Shown: positions 8,859 through 20,021, numbered from the stretch's first letter. The stretch is DNA of 64,000 nucleotides from Sphingobacterium hungaricum (GCF_015210005.1 NZ_MU158698.1:1-64000); one strand, 5' to 3'. Notes: generated by a model from the letters alone, not told the origin. Numbers and translations are program-made.

Positions 8859-9695
8859 ATGAATCGAGAAAGCAAAAATGTTATTTTTTTTGAAAATGAC
8901 AGACACACGCATCAAACCGAATATAGATATGAACCCTGTGATGCTTTAAAGTTAGCTATCAGACAATATCTAATTTTAGAATGTAAGAATAGTATGGTGT
9001 TAGAAACATTACCCAGCACTTCGTTTTCACTAAACTATATTTTAAGAGGAAATATTCACCTAACTCAAAATGATGGATCAACAATCAAATTGCCTGAAGC
9101 CGTTTCATTTGGTATAACCCAAAAGTTCTTTCATTTCACATTCTCAGATTTCGCAACCTTATTTGTCGTCATTTTCAATCCGGGATTTGCTTCGACAATT
9201 ACCGATAAACCTCTAAATGAATTTTTTGAAAGATTCATTCCGATGGACGAATTTTTCGACAATAAAACAAATTTATTGATGCTCGAGCAACTTAGGCACA
9301 TCAAATCACATAAAAAAATGATTGATGCTATAGAAAGCTTTCTAACTACTAAAATAGCTTTCAATACGATTGATAACATTATTTATGATTCAATTTCAGA
9401 GATAAAACGAAAGAAAGGACAGGTATGCATTAAAGAATTGACTACTGACTTACCCATCAGCAGAGATACATTCGAAAAAAGATTCCGGCATTTAGTTGGA
9501 ACCACTCCTAAAAAATACGCAAGCATTGTGCGTTTTAGAAGTTTATTTGAAAATCCAGTTGAACATGGACGTCTAACAGATATCGCATTGGATGCAGGAT
9601 ATTATGACCAATCACATTTTATAAAAGACTTCAAATCTTGCACAGGAAAACTTCCTTCAGATTGCTTTAATCGAACTTTTTCTATTAAAAACTAG
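8859..9695 (+). CDS. AraC-family transcriptional regulator
   Basis: Residues about 170-275 form an AraC-type double HTH (VCIKELTTDLPISRDTFEKRFRHLVGTTPKKYASIVRF, then LTDIALDAGYYDQSHFIKDFKSCTGKLPSD). The N-terminal half is a DUF6597-like sensor part (SFSLNYILRGNIHL) common in Bacteroidota AraC proteins. ATG codons in frame at 8838, 8856 and 8859 are all possible starts; the last two fit the usual N-terminus best. No neighbour gene is close enough to be an operon partner. Confidence 0.85.
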   Translation: MNRESKNVIFFENDRHTHQTEYRYEPCDALKLAIRQYLILECKNSMVLETLPSTSFSLNYILRGNIHLTQNDGSTIKLPEAVSFGITQKFFHFTFSDFATLFVVIFNPGFASTITDKPLNEFFERFIPMDEFFDNKTNLLMLEQLRHIKSHKKMIDAIESFLTTKIAFNTIDNIIYDSISEIKRKKGQVCIKELTTDLPISRDTFEKRFRHLVGTTPKKYASIVRFRSLFENPVEHGRLTDIALDAGYYDQSHFIKDFKSCTGKLPSDCFNRTFSIKN

Positions 9696-9882
9696 CGCCA
9701 GGTAATTTTGTTATATGATTTTTCAGACAGTATTCTAATTTTTCAAATAGAAAATCTAATAAAATATAATCATCGAATTATATGTAAATCGTATATCGTT
9801 CTTGAAATTAATCTGCTCAGATGATTTGAAGATTATGATTTTATTTTTGATATTTAGTCCTATAAAAATATTTAATTGATTA

Positions 9883-10980
9883 ATGGATTTTAATTTAACG
9901 CTAACCACACTTATTGCAGGAGGATTGTTACTGTTATCTTTTCTAAAACTAAGCAATGCAGTACAGGTAAATAAGAAAGCTAACAAATACTTTGGTGTTT
10001 TCGTCTTTCTTTGGGCCAGCTTTTGGTTAGATGAAATGATTTTACCTGAAGAATACAATCCTTATTCTCCTGCAATATTAGCTCTAAGATTTATCCAGTT
10101 TTTAGTCCCTCTTACCTTTTTTTTAAGTGTTCAATTTTACACTAAACCTGATTTTCACTATTCATTCAAAGATTTGAGGCTTCTCATTCTCCCATTAATA
10201 TTTCTACTGCTTTTATTCAGCAATCGCTATATTCCCGAAGATTTATTTAAGGTAATTTACATTAGTCTCATCTTAAGCAATTCGTTATTTTACACGCTGC
10301 TATCTTATATAAAGATTAAGAGGCATCAAAGAAATATCGAACTTTTTTCTTCCGACACTTCGTCTATAGACTTGAGGTGGTTAAAGTATATTATTTATTC
10401 GTTCATAGCTTCGGCGATGATTATTATATTTTATAATATTTTATCAAAAGCTGATGGCTTAAACGTTTATATCAACTTATGCTTTCTGATAATTGTTTAT
10501 TTAGTCGCATTTTATTCAATGAGACAGCAAGAAATTTATCCGAAGGGTTTGAATTTCGAAGAAACTATAGGCGATGGCCATTTGGCAGATAGAGGCAACA
10601 ATCTTGAGCGAATTAAAAGATTAGATGTTACTGAACTCAATAAACTTAAAGAGGATTTATTGAAACTGATGGAGGATGAATTGCCCTATTTAGATAGCGA
10701 ATTGAACCTTTTCAAACTTTCGGATAAATTGGGAATAAGCAGCCACCAGCTTTCTTATGTGCTTAATGAGGGATTTGGCGAAAACTTTTTTAATTTCGTC
10801 AATAAATACCGAGTCGAAAAAGCAAAAGAATTATTGACCAATCCTACTTATGACCATTTAAATATGGTTGCGATAGGCTATGATGCTGGATTCAATTCTA
10901 AAACAGCTTTTAACACTACTTTTAAAAAGATGACCTCACTCACTCCCACTGAATATAAGAATATCGGTTCCAAGCAATAA
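9883..10980 (+). CDS. Membrane-bound AraC-family regulator
   Basis: This 365-aa protein has six or seven hydrophobic segments in residues 1-210 (for example LTTLIAGGLLLLSFLKL and LLILPLIFLLLLFSN), then a C-terminal AraC domain at about 255-365 (LFKLSDKLGISSHQLSYVLNEGF, and NMVAIGYDAGFNSKTAFNTTFKKMTSLTPTEYK). This 7TM-like plus AraC architecture is known from Bacteroidota and probably couples a membrane signal to transcription. Ligand and targets unknown. Confidence 0.88.
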   Translation: MDFNLTLTTLIAGGLLLLSFLKLSNAVQVNKKANKYFGVFVFLWASFWLDEMILPEEYNPYSPAILALRFIQFLVPLTFFLSVQFYTKPDFHYSFKDLRLLILPLIFLLLLFSNRYIPEDLFKVIYISLILSNSLFYTLLSYIKIKRHQRNIELFSSDTSSIDLRWLKYIIYSFIASAMIIIFYNILSKADGLNVYINLCFLIIVYLVAFYSMRQQEIYPKGLNFEETIGDGHLADRGNNLERIKRLDVTELNKLKEDLLKLMEDELPYLDSELNLFKLSDKLGISSHQLSYVLNEGFGENFFNFVNKYRVEKAKELLTNPTYDHLNMVAIGYDAGFNSKTAFNTTFKKMTSLTPTEYKNIGSKQ

Positions 10981-11052
10981 GCGAAAAAAGTAAATTTTTA
11001 AAGGTTTATTCAATCCATTTTCTCACAAATAGAATTTCTTGATTTAAATTAA

Positions 11053-11409
11053 TCAAACATTAATAGATCTAACGTCCTCCGACAATTCTTTAATTCGATT
11101 CATAACTGTATCCAAATACTTTTGTGCTTTTTGGATAGTGTCTAAATCGTTAAATCGATTTGAAAGGTCACCAATCTTAAGTCTCACTTGAATACAATCA
11201 TACATTTCAGTTAGATGAAACACATAATCTATGCCATCTTCTATGTCCCAATAAGTGATTGACATTTTATCTTCAGAGACATGTAATTCTTTCCAAGAAT
11301 TAAGTCCTCTTTCCCACTTGTGAATATACTTGTATTCTGTTAAAATTTTCTGAATAAAGCTTAAATCTGCCCAAATAGAAATTGAGCTTACAATGAAGTT
11401 GCTGTACAT
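11053..11409 (-). CDS. Hypothetical protein
   Basis: A 118-aa protein with mixed charged composition and aromatic strands (KMSITYWDIEDGIDYVFHLTEM), ending in a helix rich in Asp, Lys and Leu. No signal peptide or known motif is visible. Its codon use is like that of its neighbours, and it fills a gap between regulators, but it could be a relic of transferred DNA. Function unknown. Confidence 0.5.
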   Translation of the reverse strand: MYSNFIVSSISIWADLSFIQKILTEYKYIHKWERGLNSWKELHVSEDKMSITYWDIEDGIDYVFHLTEMYDCIQVRLKIGDLSNRFNDLDTIQKAQKYLDTVMNRIKELSEDVRSINV

Positions 11410-11827
11410 GTTATTTGCTATATTATTTTACGAAATCAACTATTTTTTCACATAATAGTTTACCGTAAAATTATATATGAATCCAATCAGAATTGCACTA
11501 GTTTATAAGACTGAACATATTTTTTCTATTCATTATAAAAACCAGGAAAACAACCCATTACATGTTCAGTTTTATAAAACAGAACAACTAGTTAATAAAA
11601 AAAAAGTGGGCTTATCATTTTAAATAAATCAATAATGTTTTACAAAATGGATATGGTAATCAATCAGCAGAATGTATTTTTATTTTGCGATGAAATATAG
11701 ATGAGTTTTGAATCATCAGTTTAGAAAAATATCGACATTATATCCTAAAAATATTGTCCTAGATTTTACGCAGCTAAATCTTCTTAGGTTTTTAAAGTTG
11801 AAAGAATAAAAATAATCGAACGGAAAA
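11410..11827. repeat. AT-rich gap with an imperfect inverted repeat
   Basis: No gene is seen in this 418-bp gap. An imperfect inverted repeat has its left arm at 11497-11518 (CTAGTTTATAAGACTGAACAT) and right arm at 11562-11591 (ATGTTCAGTTTTATAAAAC, then ACTAG after an 8-bp insert). The arms are 43 bp apart. It could form a long hairpin or be a relic of a small element; no coding content lies between the arms. Confidence 0.5.
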
Positions 11828-12193
11828 TCAAATTGAAATACCGCTTCCTCCGACTACTTTTATTCCGTCGGAAAACTTTTTCCAAAAGCGAATATATCGA
11901 TATTGGGCTTCAAAGGGCTGAAGGTCATAGTTACCTTTGAGATTTATTTTAACTGTAATCAGCGCTAAATCATCAATAATAGTTAGCTGTTCGGTATCTG
12001 GACTTAGCTCCTCGATTTTCAATTTTCCATTGCTATAGGTTTCTAAATCCATTTCTTTGCTAATGGTTTCACCGCTCGGGACTATGAAAATCAAATCCTT
12101 ATGCAACAGTTTGTCGAGTATCTCGATATTGCTGCTTTTCATCGCTTCATAAAGTTCATTTTCAAGGTCTAGAATATCGTTTTTTGTTATCAT
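11828..12193 (-). CDS. DUF4440 / SnoaL-like NTF2-fold protein
   Basis: The 121-aa protein matches the DUF4440 pattern: an N-terminal helix pair (ILDLENELYEAMKSSNIEILDKLLHKDLIFIVPSGETISK), a variable middle, and closing strands that end YRYIRFWKKFSDGIKVVGGSG. Members are small cytoplasmic NTF2-like proteins, often of unknown substrate. It lies 40 bp from the tRNA-Lys gene on the same strand but has no other partner. Confidence 0.75.
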   Translation of the reverse strand: MITKNDILDLENELYEAMKSSNIEILDKLLHKDLIFIVPSGETISKEMDLETYSNGKLKIEELSPDTEQLTIIDDLALITVKINLKGNYDLQPFEAQYRYIRFWKKFSDGIKVVGGSGISI

Positions 12194-12232
12194 CTTTTTG
12201 GTTTAGGGAATTTGTAATTGTATGAGATTGAT

Positions 12233-12308
12233 TGGTGACCCCGCTGAGGTTCGAACTCAGGACCCACAGATTAAGAGTCTGTTGCTCTACCAGCTGAGCT
12301 ACGGAGTC
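12233..12308 (-). tRNA. tRNA-Lys (anticodon CTT)
   Basis: On the minus strand the sequence folds as a cloverleaf: acceptor GACTCCG paired with CGGGGTC (one G-U type pair), D-arm GTAGCTCAGCTGGTAGAGC, anticodon stem ACAGA/TCTGT around loop CTCTTAA with anticodon CTT, variable loop, and T-arm with GTTCGAA. A discriminator A and the CCA end are encoded (12233-12236). Confidence 0.96.
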
Positions 12309-12484
12309 ATACTATTTTCTAAAACAAATATTGGAAAAATCTATCTATTTTTCCAAAAAAATAGTTGCGAAATATAAAATAAACAACAAAGGCTTAGATA
12401 TTTACGCACAAAAGACTGAATTCTTCAGCTAGTTCTTTTGCCAGAGAAGTAATTTCTCACTAAAGACTAGCTAACCTTGATAAA

Positions 12485-12529
12485 ATAAAAAAGTCCAGCA
12501 TCTTTCCTAATGATGCTGGACAAAAAAAA
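12485..12529 (-). terminator. Rho-independent terminator for the LLM gene
   Basis: A perfect 10-bp stem, GTCCAGCATC at 12493-12502 and GATGCTGGAC at 12512-12521, with a 9-base loop. Read on the minus strand it is followed by a T-run, so it ends transcription of the gene that stops at 12549. Confidence 0.85.
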
Positions 12530-12548
12530 TAATTCACTGTTTAAAAAC

Positions 12549-13571
12549 TTATCGCCAGCCTAATCCTGGAGCAACATGTTCTAAAATTGCTGAAAGCACA
12601 TGCACATTGTAATCTACGCCCAATGTATTTGGAATGGTCAGAAGAACTGTGTCCGCTTCTTGAATAGCTTCGTCTTTTGCCAAATCTAGAATTAGATGAT
12701 CAGGTTCAGCAGCATAACTTCTTCCGAAAATGGCGCGCTTATCTGGTTCGATCAAACCGATTTTATCTTCTCGATTAGATTCATTTCCAAAATAATAGCG
12801 ATCCTGATCATTCACCAATGCAAAAATAGACCTGCTCACAGAAATTCTAGGTTCATGTGCATGACCCGCTTCTTTCCAAGCTTTTTTGTACAGTCGAATT
12901 TGTTCAGCCTGCTGTATATGAAAAGGTTTTCCGCTTTCGTCTTCCTTCAATGTCGAACTTTGAAGATGCAATCCATTCTCTGCCGCCCAGATTGCCGTAG
13001 CATTGGATGCTGCTCCCCACCAAATCCGATCGCGCAACCCTGAAGAGAAAGGCTCTAATCGCAACAGGCCAGGAGGATTCGGAAACATCGGATTTGGATT
13101 AGGTTGCGCAAATCCTTTTCCGTCAAGCTTTTCCAAAAACTCCAACCCTTTGCGACGACCCATATCTGCATCGGTTTCACCTTCTAGTGGCTCATAGCCA
13201 AAATAACGCCATCCATCTATGACTTGTTCAGGCGAACCTCTGCTAATTCCTAATTGCAATCGTCCTCCTGAAATCAAGTCAGCTGCGCCGGCATCTTCTA
13301 CCATATATAAAGGATTTTCGTAACGCATATCAATCACACCCGTTCCGATTTCAATCTTACTGGTCTTGGCGCCAATAGCCGAAAGCAATGGAAACGGTGA
13401 CGCAAGCTGCTTTGCAAAATGATGCACGCGAAAATACGCACCATCGATACCGATTTCTTCTGCCGCCACAGCCAAATCGATGGATTGCAACAAGGTGTCA
13501 CTCGCCGTTCGGGCATTATATTGTGGATGATTGGCCCAGTGGCCAAAAGATAAAAAGCCTATTTTCTTCAT
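12549..13571 (-). CDS. LLM class flavin-dependent oxidoreductase
   Basis: The 340-aa protein is a bacterial-luciferase-like monooxygenase (TIM barrel, FMNH2-dependent). Typical features are the start MKKIGFLSFGHW, the SIDLAVAAEEIGIDGAYFRVHHF segment, IEIGTGVIDMRYENPLYMVEDAGAADLISGGRLQLGISRGSPEQV in the family's flavin region, and DQVL-type C-terminal strands ending in HVLSAILEHVAPGLGWR. Such enzymes oxidise small organics such as alkanesulfonates or aldehydes; the substrate is not deducible. A strong terminator follows it, so it is monocistronic. Confidence 0.9.
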   Translation of the reverse strand: MKKIGFLSFGHWANHPQYNARTASDTLLQSIDLAVAAEEIGIDGAYFRVHHFAKQLASPFPLLSAIGAKTSKIEIGTGVIDMRYENPLYMVEDAGAADLISGGRLQLGISRGSPEQVIDGWRYFGYEPLEGETDADMGRRKGLEFLEKLDGKGFAQPNPNPMFPNPPGLLRLEPFSSGLRDRIWWGAASNATAIWAAENGLHLQSSTLKEDESGKPFHIQQAEQIRLYKKAWKEAGHAHEPRISVSRSIFALVNDQDRYYFGNESNREDKIGLIEPDKRAIFGRSYAAEPDHLILDLAKDEAIQEADTVLLTIPNTLGVDYNVHVLSAILEHVAPGLGWR

Positions 13572-13738
13572 AATTTCATTTTAGAAATAACACAGCCAAA
13601 TTTAACGATTAATTATAGTCATCTCTTGGGGCTATTGTCCGAGTATTGTCAATCAATGCCACAAAAAATAATTTCAATAATTAATTAATAAATTACAAAA
13701 TTATCTATAGAAAAATATTTTAAACCAATATTTTTAAC

Positions 13739-13769
13739 TTTGAATTTAAATGTGAAATAAATATATTTG
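13739..13769 (+). promoter_or_regulatory. Promoter of the tandem lipoprotein genes
   Basis: TTTG at 13739-13742 and TATATTTG at 13762-13769 are separated by 19 bp, an exact match to the Bacteroidota housekeeping sigma consensus. It lies 16 bp before ATG 13786, which supports that start over the upstream GTG at 13771. Confidence 0.75.
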
Positions 13770-13785
13770 TGTGTTAATCCAAATT

Positions 13786-15444
13786 ATGAAGAAATTTCTA
13801 CTACTATTTTTTTCTCTACCATTAATATTTTCATGCTCTAAAGAAAGTAATGAGCCACAAAAGCAAATAGATGAGAATCCGATTAAGATAAATGCGATAG
13901 CACCACTTCAAGCAAATAAAGACCGCCTAATATTTGCCGCAGAAGTCCTATATTTAAATGATGAAAAAATCGAATCTTATGGGTTTGTTTTTCTGGATGA
14001 ATATGGTTCGTTTCCAGAAAAAGAATATGTTATGTCAAAAGCTTTAGGTCCAGGAAAAATAAGTTTCGAATTACCCGATTTCCCATCCTTTGATTTCAAT
14101 ACGGTATTTGGTTATTATTTTTTTATCAAAACTGATAAACAACATTACAAATCTAACATCCAAAAGTTTCAATTTTCTGAAATTACCGTAAATGCTCAAT
14201 ATAGTTTGCAAGCAAAAGCTGGTGAAGAAATTGTTATTAAAGGAGATTTTGAGAAGTTGGACAACACATACGTACTTTATGATAGTTACAATATGATAAA
14301 TGAAGTTGCATTTACTCTAAAAGATAAATATACGATGTCATTTATTATGCCTGAAAACTACAAACATGGCGAAACTTTAAATTTTATCTTACAGCGAAAA
14401 CAGCAAACTGACCTTAAAAGCATAGGAATTGCATCAGTCAAGGTTTTAGGAGAAATTTTTCCTCCAGCTAACTATAACATGATAGTGTCTGATCGTTTAA
14501 CCCTGACAGGACGATCTTTAAGCAGTGGTGTTCAAATCATAATAGGAAATAGGTCTGTCGCTTATTATAACAATTTAGCATTGCAGGATCTTATTTTTGA
14601 TCAATCAGGTGATAGTTTTCAGATTGGATATTTTAATGGAAGAGATAGAGTAATATTCCCAGAAAAGATTAAGCTAATGAGGCCACTTTCCACCAACTTT
14701 CGCCTAGCAGAATCATATGCTCATCCCAATACGAGGGCTATAGTAGAGGGATTAACTTTCGACAATTATTTATTTGGTTATAAAGCAAGCATTGGTATTC
14801 AAGGAACACACATTTTAACAACTTGGGACGGTATCAAATCTATCAACATTGGGAATATTAAAGAAGGATCTTATCCAATCGTGATCAAAAGTCCGTTTTT
14901 CGATTTGGTAACAGAAAGTAAGGTTGAAGTACAAAATCTTAAAGTAACGTCTATCAATAAAGACATTGGATACCGTGGTGATAAATTTATTTTAAAAGGA
15001 AACTTTCTTCCCAGCCAATCATATTTCGCATTTGTAGGAGATGCGTATAGTTTTGTAACAGTGAACAAATTAGGTGAAGCTACATTAATCAACGATAATA
15101 TGATTCCTGGCAAACTACCAGTTCGCGTTGGATATCATAAAAATGGCTTTCCTGATTATGAAACACAAGCAACGGATTTTTTCATCGAAACAAAAAAAGG
15201 AGAAATTCTTGACTTTTACCCTAAACAAGCTAAAATCGGCGATATTATAAAAGTTAAAGGCCGTGGGCTATATATATCTTCCCTTTTACTAGGGTCTACA
15301 TATATATATAATGTTTTGAATGTAGACGATGGTTTCGAATTTACAATTCCTTATTTAATGCCTAAAGGTAAATTTTATATTAACATCATTTCGGGTCCAA
15401 CTACAGATAAAGTTACAAGCAAACAGTTTATAGAAATCATTTAA
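13786..15444 (+). CDS. IPT/TIG-like domain surface lipoprotein
   Basis: From ATG 13786 the protein has 552 aa and a lipoprotein leader (MKKFLLLFFSLPLIFSC, then SKES), so it is anchored at the outer membrane. The rest is beta-strand rich: an N-terminal fibronectin-like part, then repeated units with phrases such as IVIKGDFEKLDNTYVL, FILKGNFLPSQSYFAFV and IIKVKGRGLYISSLLLG. These read like IPT/TIG immunoglobulin-like folds. It is followed nine bases later by a paralogue. A role in binding or presenting ligands at the surface is an inference. Confidence 0.8.
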   Translation: MKKFLLLFFSLPLIFSCSKESNEPQKQIDENPIKINAIAPLQANKDRLIFAAEVLYLNDEKIESYGFVFLDEYGSFPEKEYVMSKALGPGKISFELPDFPSFDFNTVFGYYFFIKTDKQHYKSNIQKFQFSEITVNAQYSLQAKAGEEIVIKGDFEKLDNTYVLYDSYNMINEVAFTLKDKYTMSFIMPENYKHGETLNFILQRKQQTDLKSIGIASVKVLGEIFPPANYNMIVSDRLTLTGRSLSSGVQIIIGNRSVAYYNNLALQDLIFDQSGDSFQIGYFNGRDRVIFPEKIKLMRPLSTNFRLAESYAHPNTRAIVEGLTFDNYLFGYKASIGIQGTHILTTWDGIKSINIGNIKEGSYPIVIKSPFFDLVTESKVEVQNLKVTSINKDIGYRGDKFILKGNFLPSQSYFAFVGDAYSFVTVNKLGEATLINDNMIPGKLPVRVGYHKNGFPDYETQATDFFIETKKGEILDFYPKQAKIGDIIKVKGRGLYISSLLLGSTYIYNVLNVDDGFEFTIPYLMPKGKFYINIISGPTTDKVTSKQFIEII

Positions 15445-15453
15445 TACGATCAA

Positions 15454-17190
15454 ATGTTTAAATTTAACATGCATATCATCAAATATTTATCATTCATCTT
15501 ATTAATTAGCTTTTTTGGTATTAGTTGTGAAAAAAAAGAAAGTGAAGAAACAATTGAAGAAATAGATTTAAGCCCTGTTGAGTTAAGCATCAACGCGGGA
15601 ACTTTTTTGGACGGAAATAGGATACAATTGAGCGGACAAGTTACCAAACTGAATGATCTCGAAGTATTGGATCATGGTTTCCTAATTCAGAAATATACCG
15701 CAAAAAATATACTAGGATCAGAAACGCAAATCTCTTTAGGCAAACTTTCCTCAACAGGAGACATATCTAATATTTATTTGCCCGATTATCAAATAGCTTA
15801 TGCTGATGAATTTAAATACTGCTTATATGTAAAAACAGAAAAAGGCTACTATAAATCAAATTATTTGGAGTCAAAATTTGATGGGATTGTGATTGAAAAT
15901 ATTGTAAATGTTCAAGCCTGTATCGGCGAGACTATCACTGTTAAAGGAGATTTTTCGAAAGTTGATGCTAACTTTGAATTAAAGGCGCGTGGCACATCGT
16001 TAACAATTCCTTTTGAAATCACTAATAACGCTACATTGCTGCGCTTTAAAGTTCCGAGTGGTCCAGGAGTTTACCAAGGGCAAAAAATCATTTTTGCTTT
16101 GAAAAATAAAGCAGCCTCTATATCGGAAGATGACCAAGAAATAGCTAGCGCGCGAATTCTTGCAGTATTGTTTCCTCCAGTAAAAAAACTTTATTATTAC
16201 AATTATGATCATCTGGATAGACTAGCTCTAATTGGAGCCGGAATACCTCCTGCAGGCAATAACAATGGATTATTCATCTTAATTGGAGGACAAAAAATCC
16301 CCTATAATAGAGAAATTATTTTTACTTCCATCTCTGGACTCAAAGGACTAGAACAAAAAATTGGTTATCATAATGGAAGAGATTCTGTAATTTTTGAAGA
16401 TCCAATTACATTTAGGTCGCCCGACCAGGATCTGTTGCAAATAAATCCCACTGTTATTCATTCAAACTCGTCTTTTACTATTACTGGAACAGAATTATCG
16501 CTTATGTTTTGGAATGCATCGTTTAGATTAGGTGGCGAAAATGTTATTCCAAACGGGAGTGATGGATTCACTAGTGCTTTCTATGTGGAGGACATAAAAG
16601 AAGGAGTATATCCGTTACAAATATTTAGCGATCTTTATAATTTCACAACAATTAAAACTATAAAAATTGTAGATTTCAACTATCAAGATATTGACAAGAA
16701 AGAGGGTTATTTGGGAGAACCGATAACTTTAAGCGGATCTTTTATTAAAGGAAAAGATTATTACATCAATCATGTTAGCAACAACAATTTAGATTATGGC
16801 TATATAGTTGCCAAAGAGGATGGCGAGTTAACTTTTGGAATATCAGACAAATGGAAAGGCAACATCGATTTGATTGTTGGTTTTATGTCTCCTAAAGGAC
16901 AATATATCATGAGCAACAAAGTTCTTCATTTAAATAGCCTTGGATATACGTATGAAAGTTTAAGTCCAATGCAAGGTCATTTCGGTCAAGTAGTAAGTAT
17001 AAAAGGCAAAGGTATTGGACTCGCCGAGACTGTCTTTTTCGATGGAATAATTTTAACCAGTTTGGACAAATCTCCTAATGAAATCAAATTTGTGACGCCA
17101 TTTACTGTTAACAGTGGAAAAGTAAAAATAGAGCTTGTCATTCAAGGCAAAAAGATTGAATTAAAGGATCATTTTGAAATACTAAATTAA
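15454..17190 (+). CDS. IPT/TIG-like domain surface lipoprotein, tandem paralogue
   Basis: The 578-aa product is related to the gene just upstream: both have a lipobox leader (here ISFFGISC then EKKES), a GDF(S/E)KVD-type unit, a FPPV/FPPA strand, and the shared phrase GY(H/F)NGRD(S/R)VIF. Repeats such as ITLSGSFIKGKDYYINHV and VVSIKGKGIGLAETVFFDG are IPT/TIG-like. The start at 15454 could instead be ATG 15469. Spacing of nine bases shows co-transcription. The pair probably arose by duplication and the two have diverged; whether they share a ligand is unknown. Confidence 0.8.
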   Translation: MFKFNMHIIKYLSFILLISFFGISCEKKESEETIEEIDLSPVELSINAGTFLDGNRIQLSGQVTKLNDLEVLDHGFLIQKYTAKNILGSETQISLGKLSSTGDISNIYLPDYQIAYADEFKYCLYVKTEKGYYKSNYLESKFDGIVIENIVNVQACIGETITVKGDFSKVDANFELKARGTSLTIPFEITNNATLLRFKVPSGPGVYQGQKIIFALKNKAASISEDDQEIASARILAVLFPPVKKLYYYNYDHLDRLALIGAGIPPAGNNNGLFILIGGQKIPYNREIIFTSISGLKGLEQKIGYHNGRDSVIFEDPITFRSPDQDLLQINPTVIHSNSSFTITGTELSLMFWNASFRLGGENVIPNGSDGFTSAFYVEDIKEGVYPLQIFSDLYNFTTIKTIKIVDFNYQDIDKKEGYLGEPITLSGSFIKGKDYYINHVSNNNLDYGYIVAKEDGELTFGISDKWKGNIDLIVGFMSPKGQYIMSNKVLHLNSLGYTYESLSPMQGHFGQVVSIKGKGIGLAETVFFDGIILTSLDKSPNEIKFVTPFTVNSGKVKIELVIQGKKIELKDHFEILN

Positions 17191-17264
17191 TTCAGCTAAG
17201 ACATGATTTGAGAGAAATCGAACCTGTTAGAATGTCCCTAAAAGACCAATCATTCTTCTTAGCA

Positions 17265-17918
17265 TTACTTCTCTAAGATTTCGGCAATTTCTGTAAATCC
17301 CCTATTTTTCGCGTGGGTTAACGCTGTAACGCCTTCTTTATCTGGAATGGATTTATCCGCTCCGGCATCCAGCAGAATTTGAACAATCTCTTGGTGTTTC
17401 TTTCCGCCATCGCTTAAAACCACAGCTTCCATCAAAGCTGTCCAGCCTAAGCGATTAACGTGATTGACCGGGTAGTCTGCCGTATTGGCTAGTAAACGGA
17501 CTGTTTCTACATGTCCCTTTTCAGCTGCCGGAATCAATGCAGAACCATTATATCGATTAAACACATTGAAATCTGCACCGTTTTCCAAAAACAATTGTAC
17601 AAATTCCAAATAACCGGAAGCACCGGCGTATAAAAACGGACTGTTCAATAAATCATCTTGCTGATTGACATCGGCTCCGAGCGAAACAAGCAATCGAGCA
17701 GCTTGGAAATTATCTTTATAGGTAGCAATCATAAGCAAGGACTGTTTCTTCGCATTGATTGTATTGACATTTTCTTTTGTAACAAGCTGTTGAATCTCTG
17801 CTATATCACCAGTTTCAACAGCTTGAATCAATTTTTCCGAATCCATAGCAGTTTGATTTGATTGCGCACATGTACTTGACAATGCAAAAGTTAGTATTGA
17901 CAAAAAAATAAACTTCAT
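17265..17918 (-). CDS. Secreted ankyrin-repeat protein
   Basis: A 217-aa protein with a signal peptide (about 1-19, SSTCAQ) and four to five ankyrin repeats covering most of it: phrases such as TGDIAEIQQLVTKENVNT, SLLMIATYKDNFQAARLLVSLGADVN, SPFLYAGASGYLEFVQLFLENGAD and TALMEAVVLSDGGKKHQEIVQILLDAGADK. Ankyrin repeats bind other proteins; here the place of action would be the periplasm. The partner is not known, and it has no obvious neighbour in an operon. Confidence 0.9.
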   Translation of the reverse strand: MKFIFLSILTFALSSTCAQSNQTAMDSEKLIQAVETGDIAEIQQLVTKENVNTINAKKQSLLMIATYKDNFQAARLLVSLGADVNQQDDLLNSPFLYAGASGYLEFVQLFLENGADFNVFNRYNGSALIPAAEKGHVETVRLLANTADYPVNHVNRLGWTALMEAVVLSDGGKKHQEIVQILLDAGADKSIPDKEGVTALTHAKNRGFTEIAEILEK

Positions 17919-17945
17919 ATGCTAAGGTTTAGATTGTAGGATAGA

Positions 17946-18128
17946 TTATTTAGCTTTTTTCTCTGTTGCCTTCTCTTTTTTAGGCTTTTCCTCTTTAGGA
18001 ACCGCCACTTTTTCTTTCTTCTCAGCAACTACAGTTTCAACTTTTTTAGATTTTACACGAGGTCTTTTTTTACCATAAGAACCCATGATGATTTTTCCTT
18101 TGGTTGTTTTTTTATCTCCTTTTCCCAT
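17946..18128 (-). CDS. Small ribosomal subunit protein bTHX
   Basis: The 60-aa basic protein starts MGKGDKKTTKGKIIMGSYGKKRPR, the pattern of the 30S protein THX found across Bacteroidota and in Thermus, where it sits in the head of the small subunit. The tail (about residues 30-60) is Lys/Glu/Pro/Ala-rich. This kind of tail varies among species. It is located between an ankyrin gene and guaB. Confidence 0.85.
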   Translation of the reverse strand: MGKGDKKTTKGKIIMGSYGKKRPRVKSKKVETVVAEKKEKVAVPKEEKPKKEKATEKKAK

Positions 18129-18183
18129 ACTATATAAATTTAGTTTATGTGTGTAAAAAGCAAGTTAGTGATTTTTTTCAAAG

Positions 18184-18213
18184 AAAAAAAGCCTTGAAAT
18201 TGACTTTCAAGGC
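18184..18213 (-). terminator. Terminator downstream of guaB
   Basis: Stem GCCTTGAAA (18191-18199) with TTTCAAGGC (18205-18213) and a 5-base loop; read on the minus strand it is followed by seven T. It ends guaB transcription. Confidence 0.85.
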
Positions 18214-18237
18214 TTTAAGAAGAACTAGAGTACTTTG

Positions 18238-19775
<1,538 letters not shown>

Positions 19776-20013
19776 ATAAAAATACTTTCTGACAGCCATT
19801 CCACAATGTACCACAAGCAATCAGAAGATGGTCAGCAGCGTTCCTACAAAACCTCGAATTTCGCCATACTTTCTGCGATTATTTCTGTTACAAAACTTAG
19901 CTGGAACCACATTAAACAGCGATTACAAACAATAAAAAATTAGGTAAAACAATCTTTACAACTTTTTGTTTGCGTCTACCGATAAATTTCACTTTCATTA
20001 TCCATTTTTTTTA

Positions 20014-20021
20014 TACCTTTG
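20014..20021 (+). promoter_or_regulatory. Probable secDF -7 box
   Basis: TACCTTTG fits TAnnTTTG, 65 bp before the secDF ATG. A weaker TTTC (about 19993-19996) sits at the -33 position. The rest of the 19723-20086 gap holds nothing else recognisable. Confidence 0.5.
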
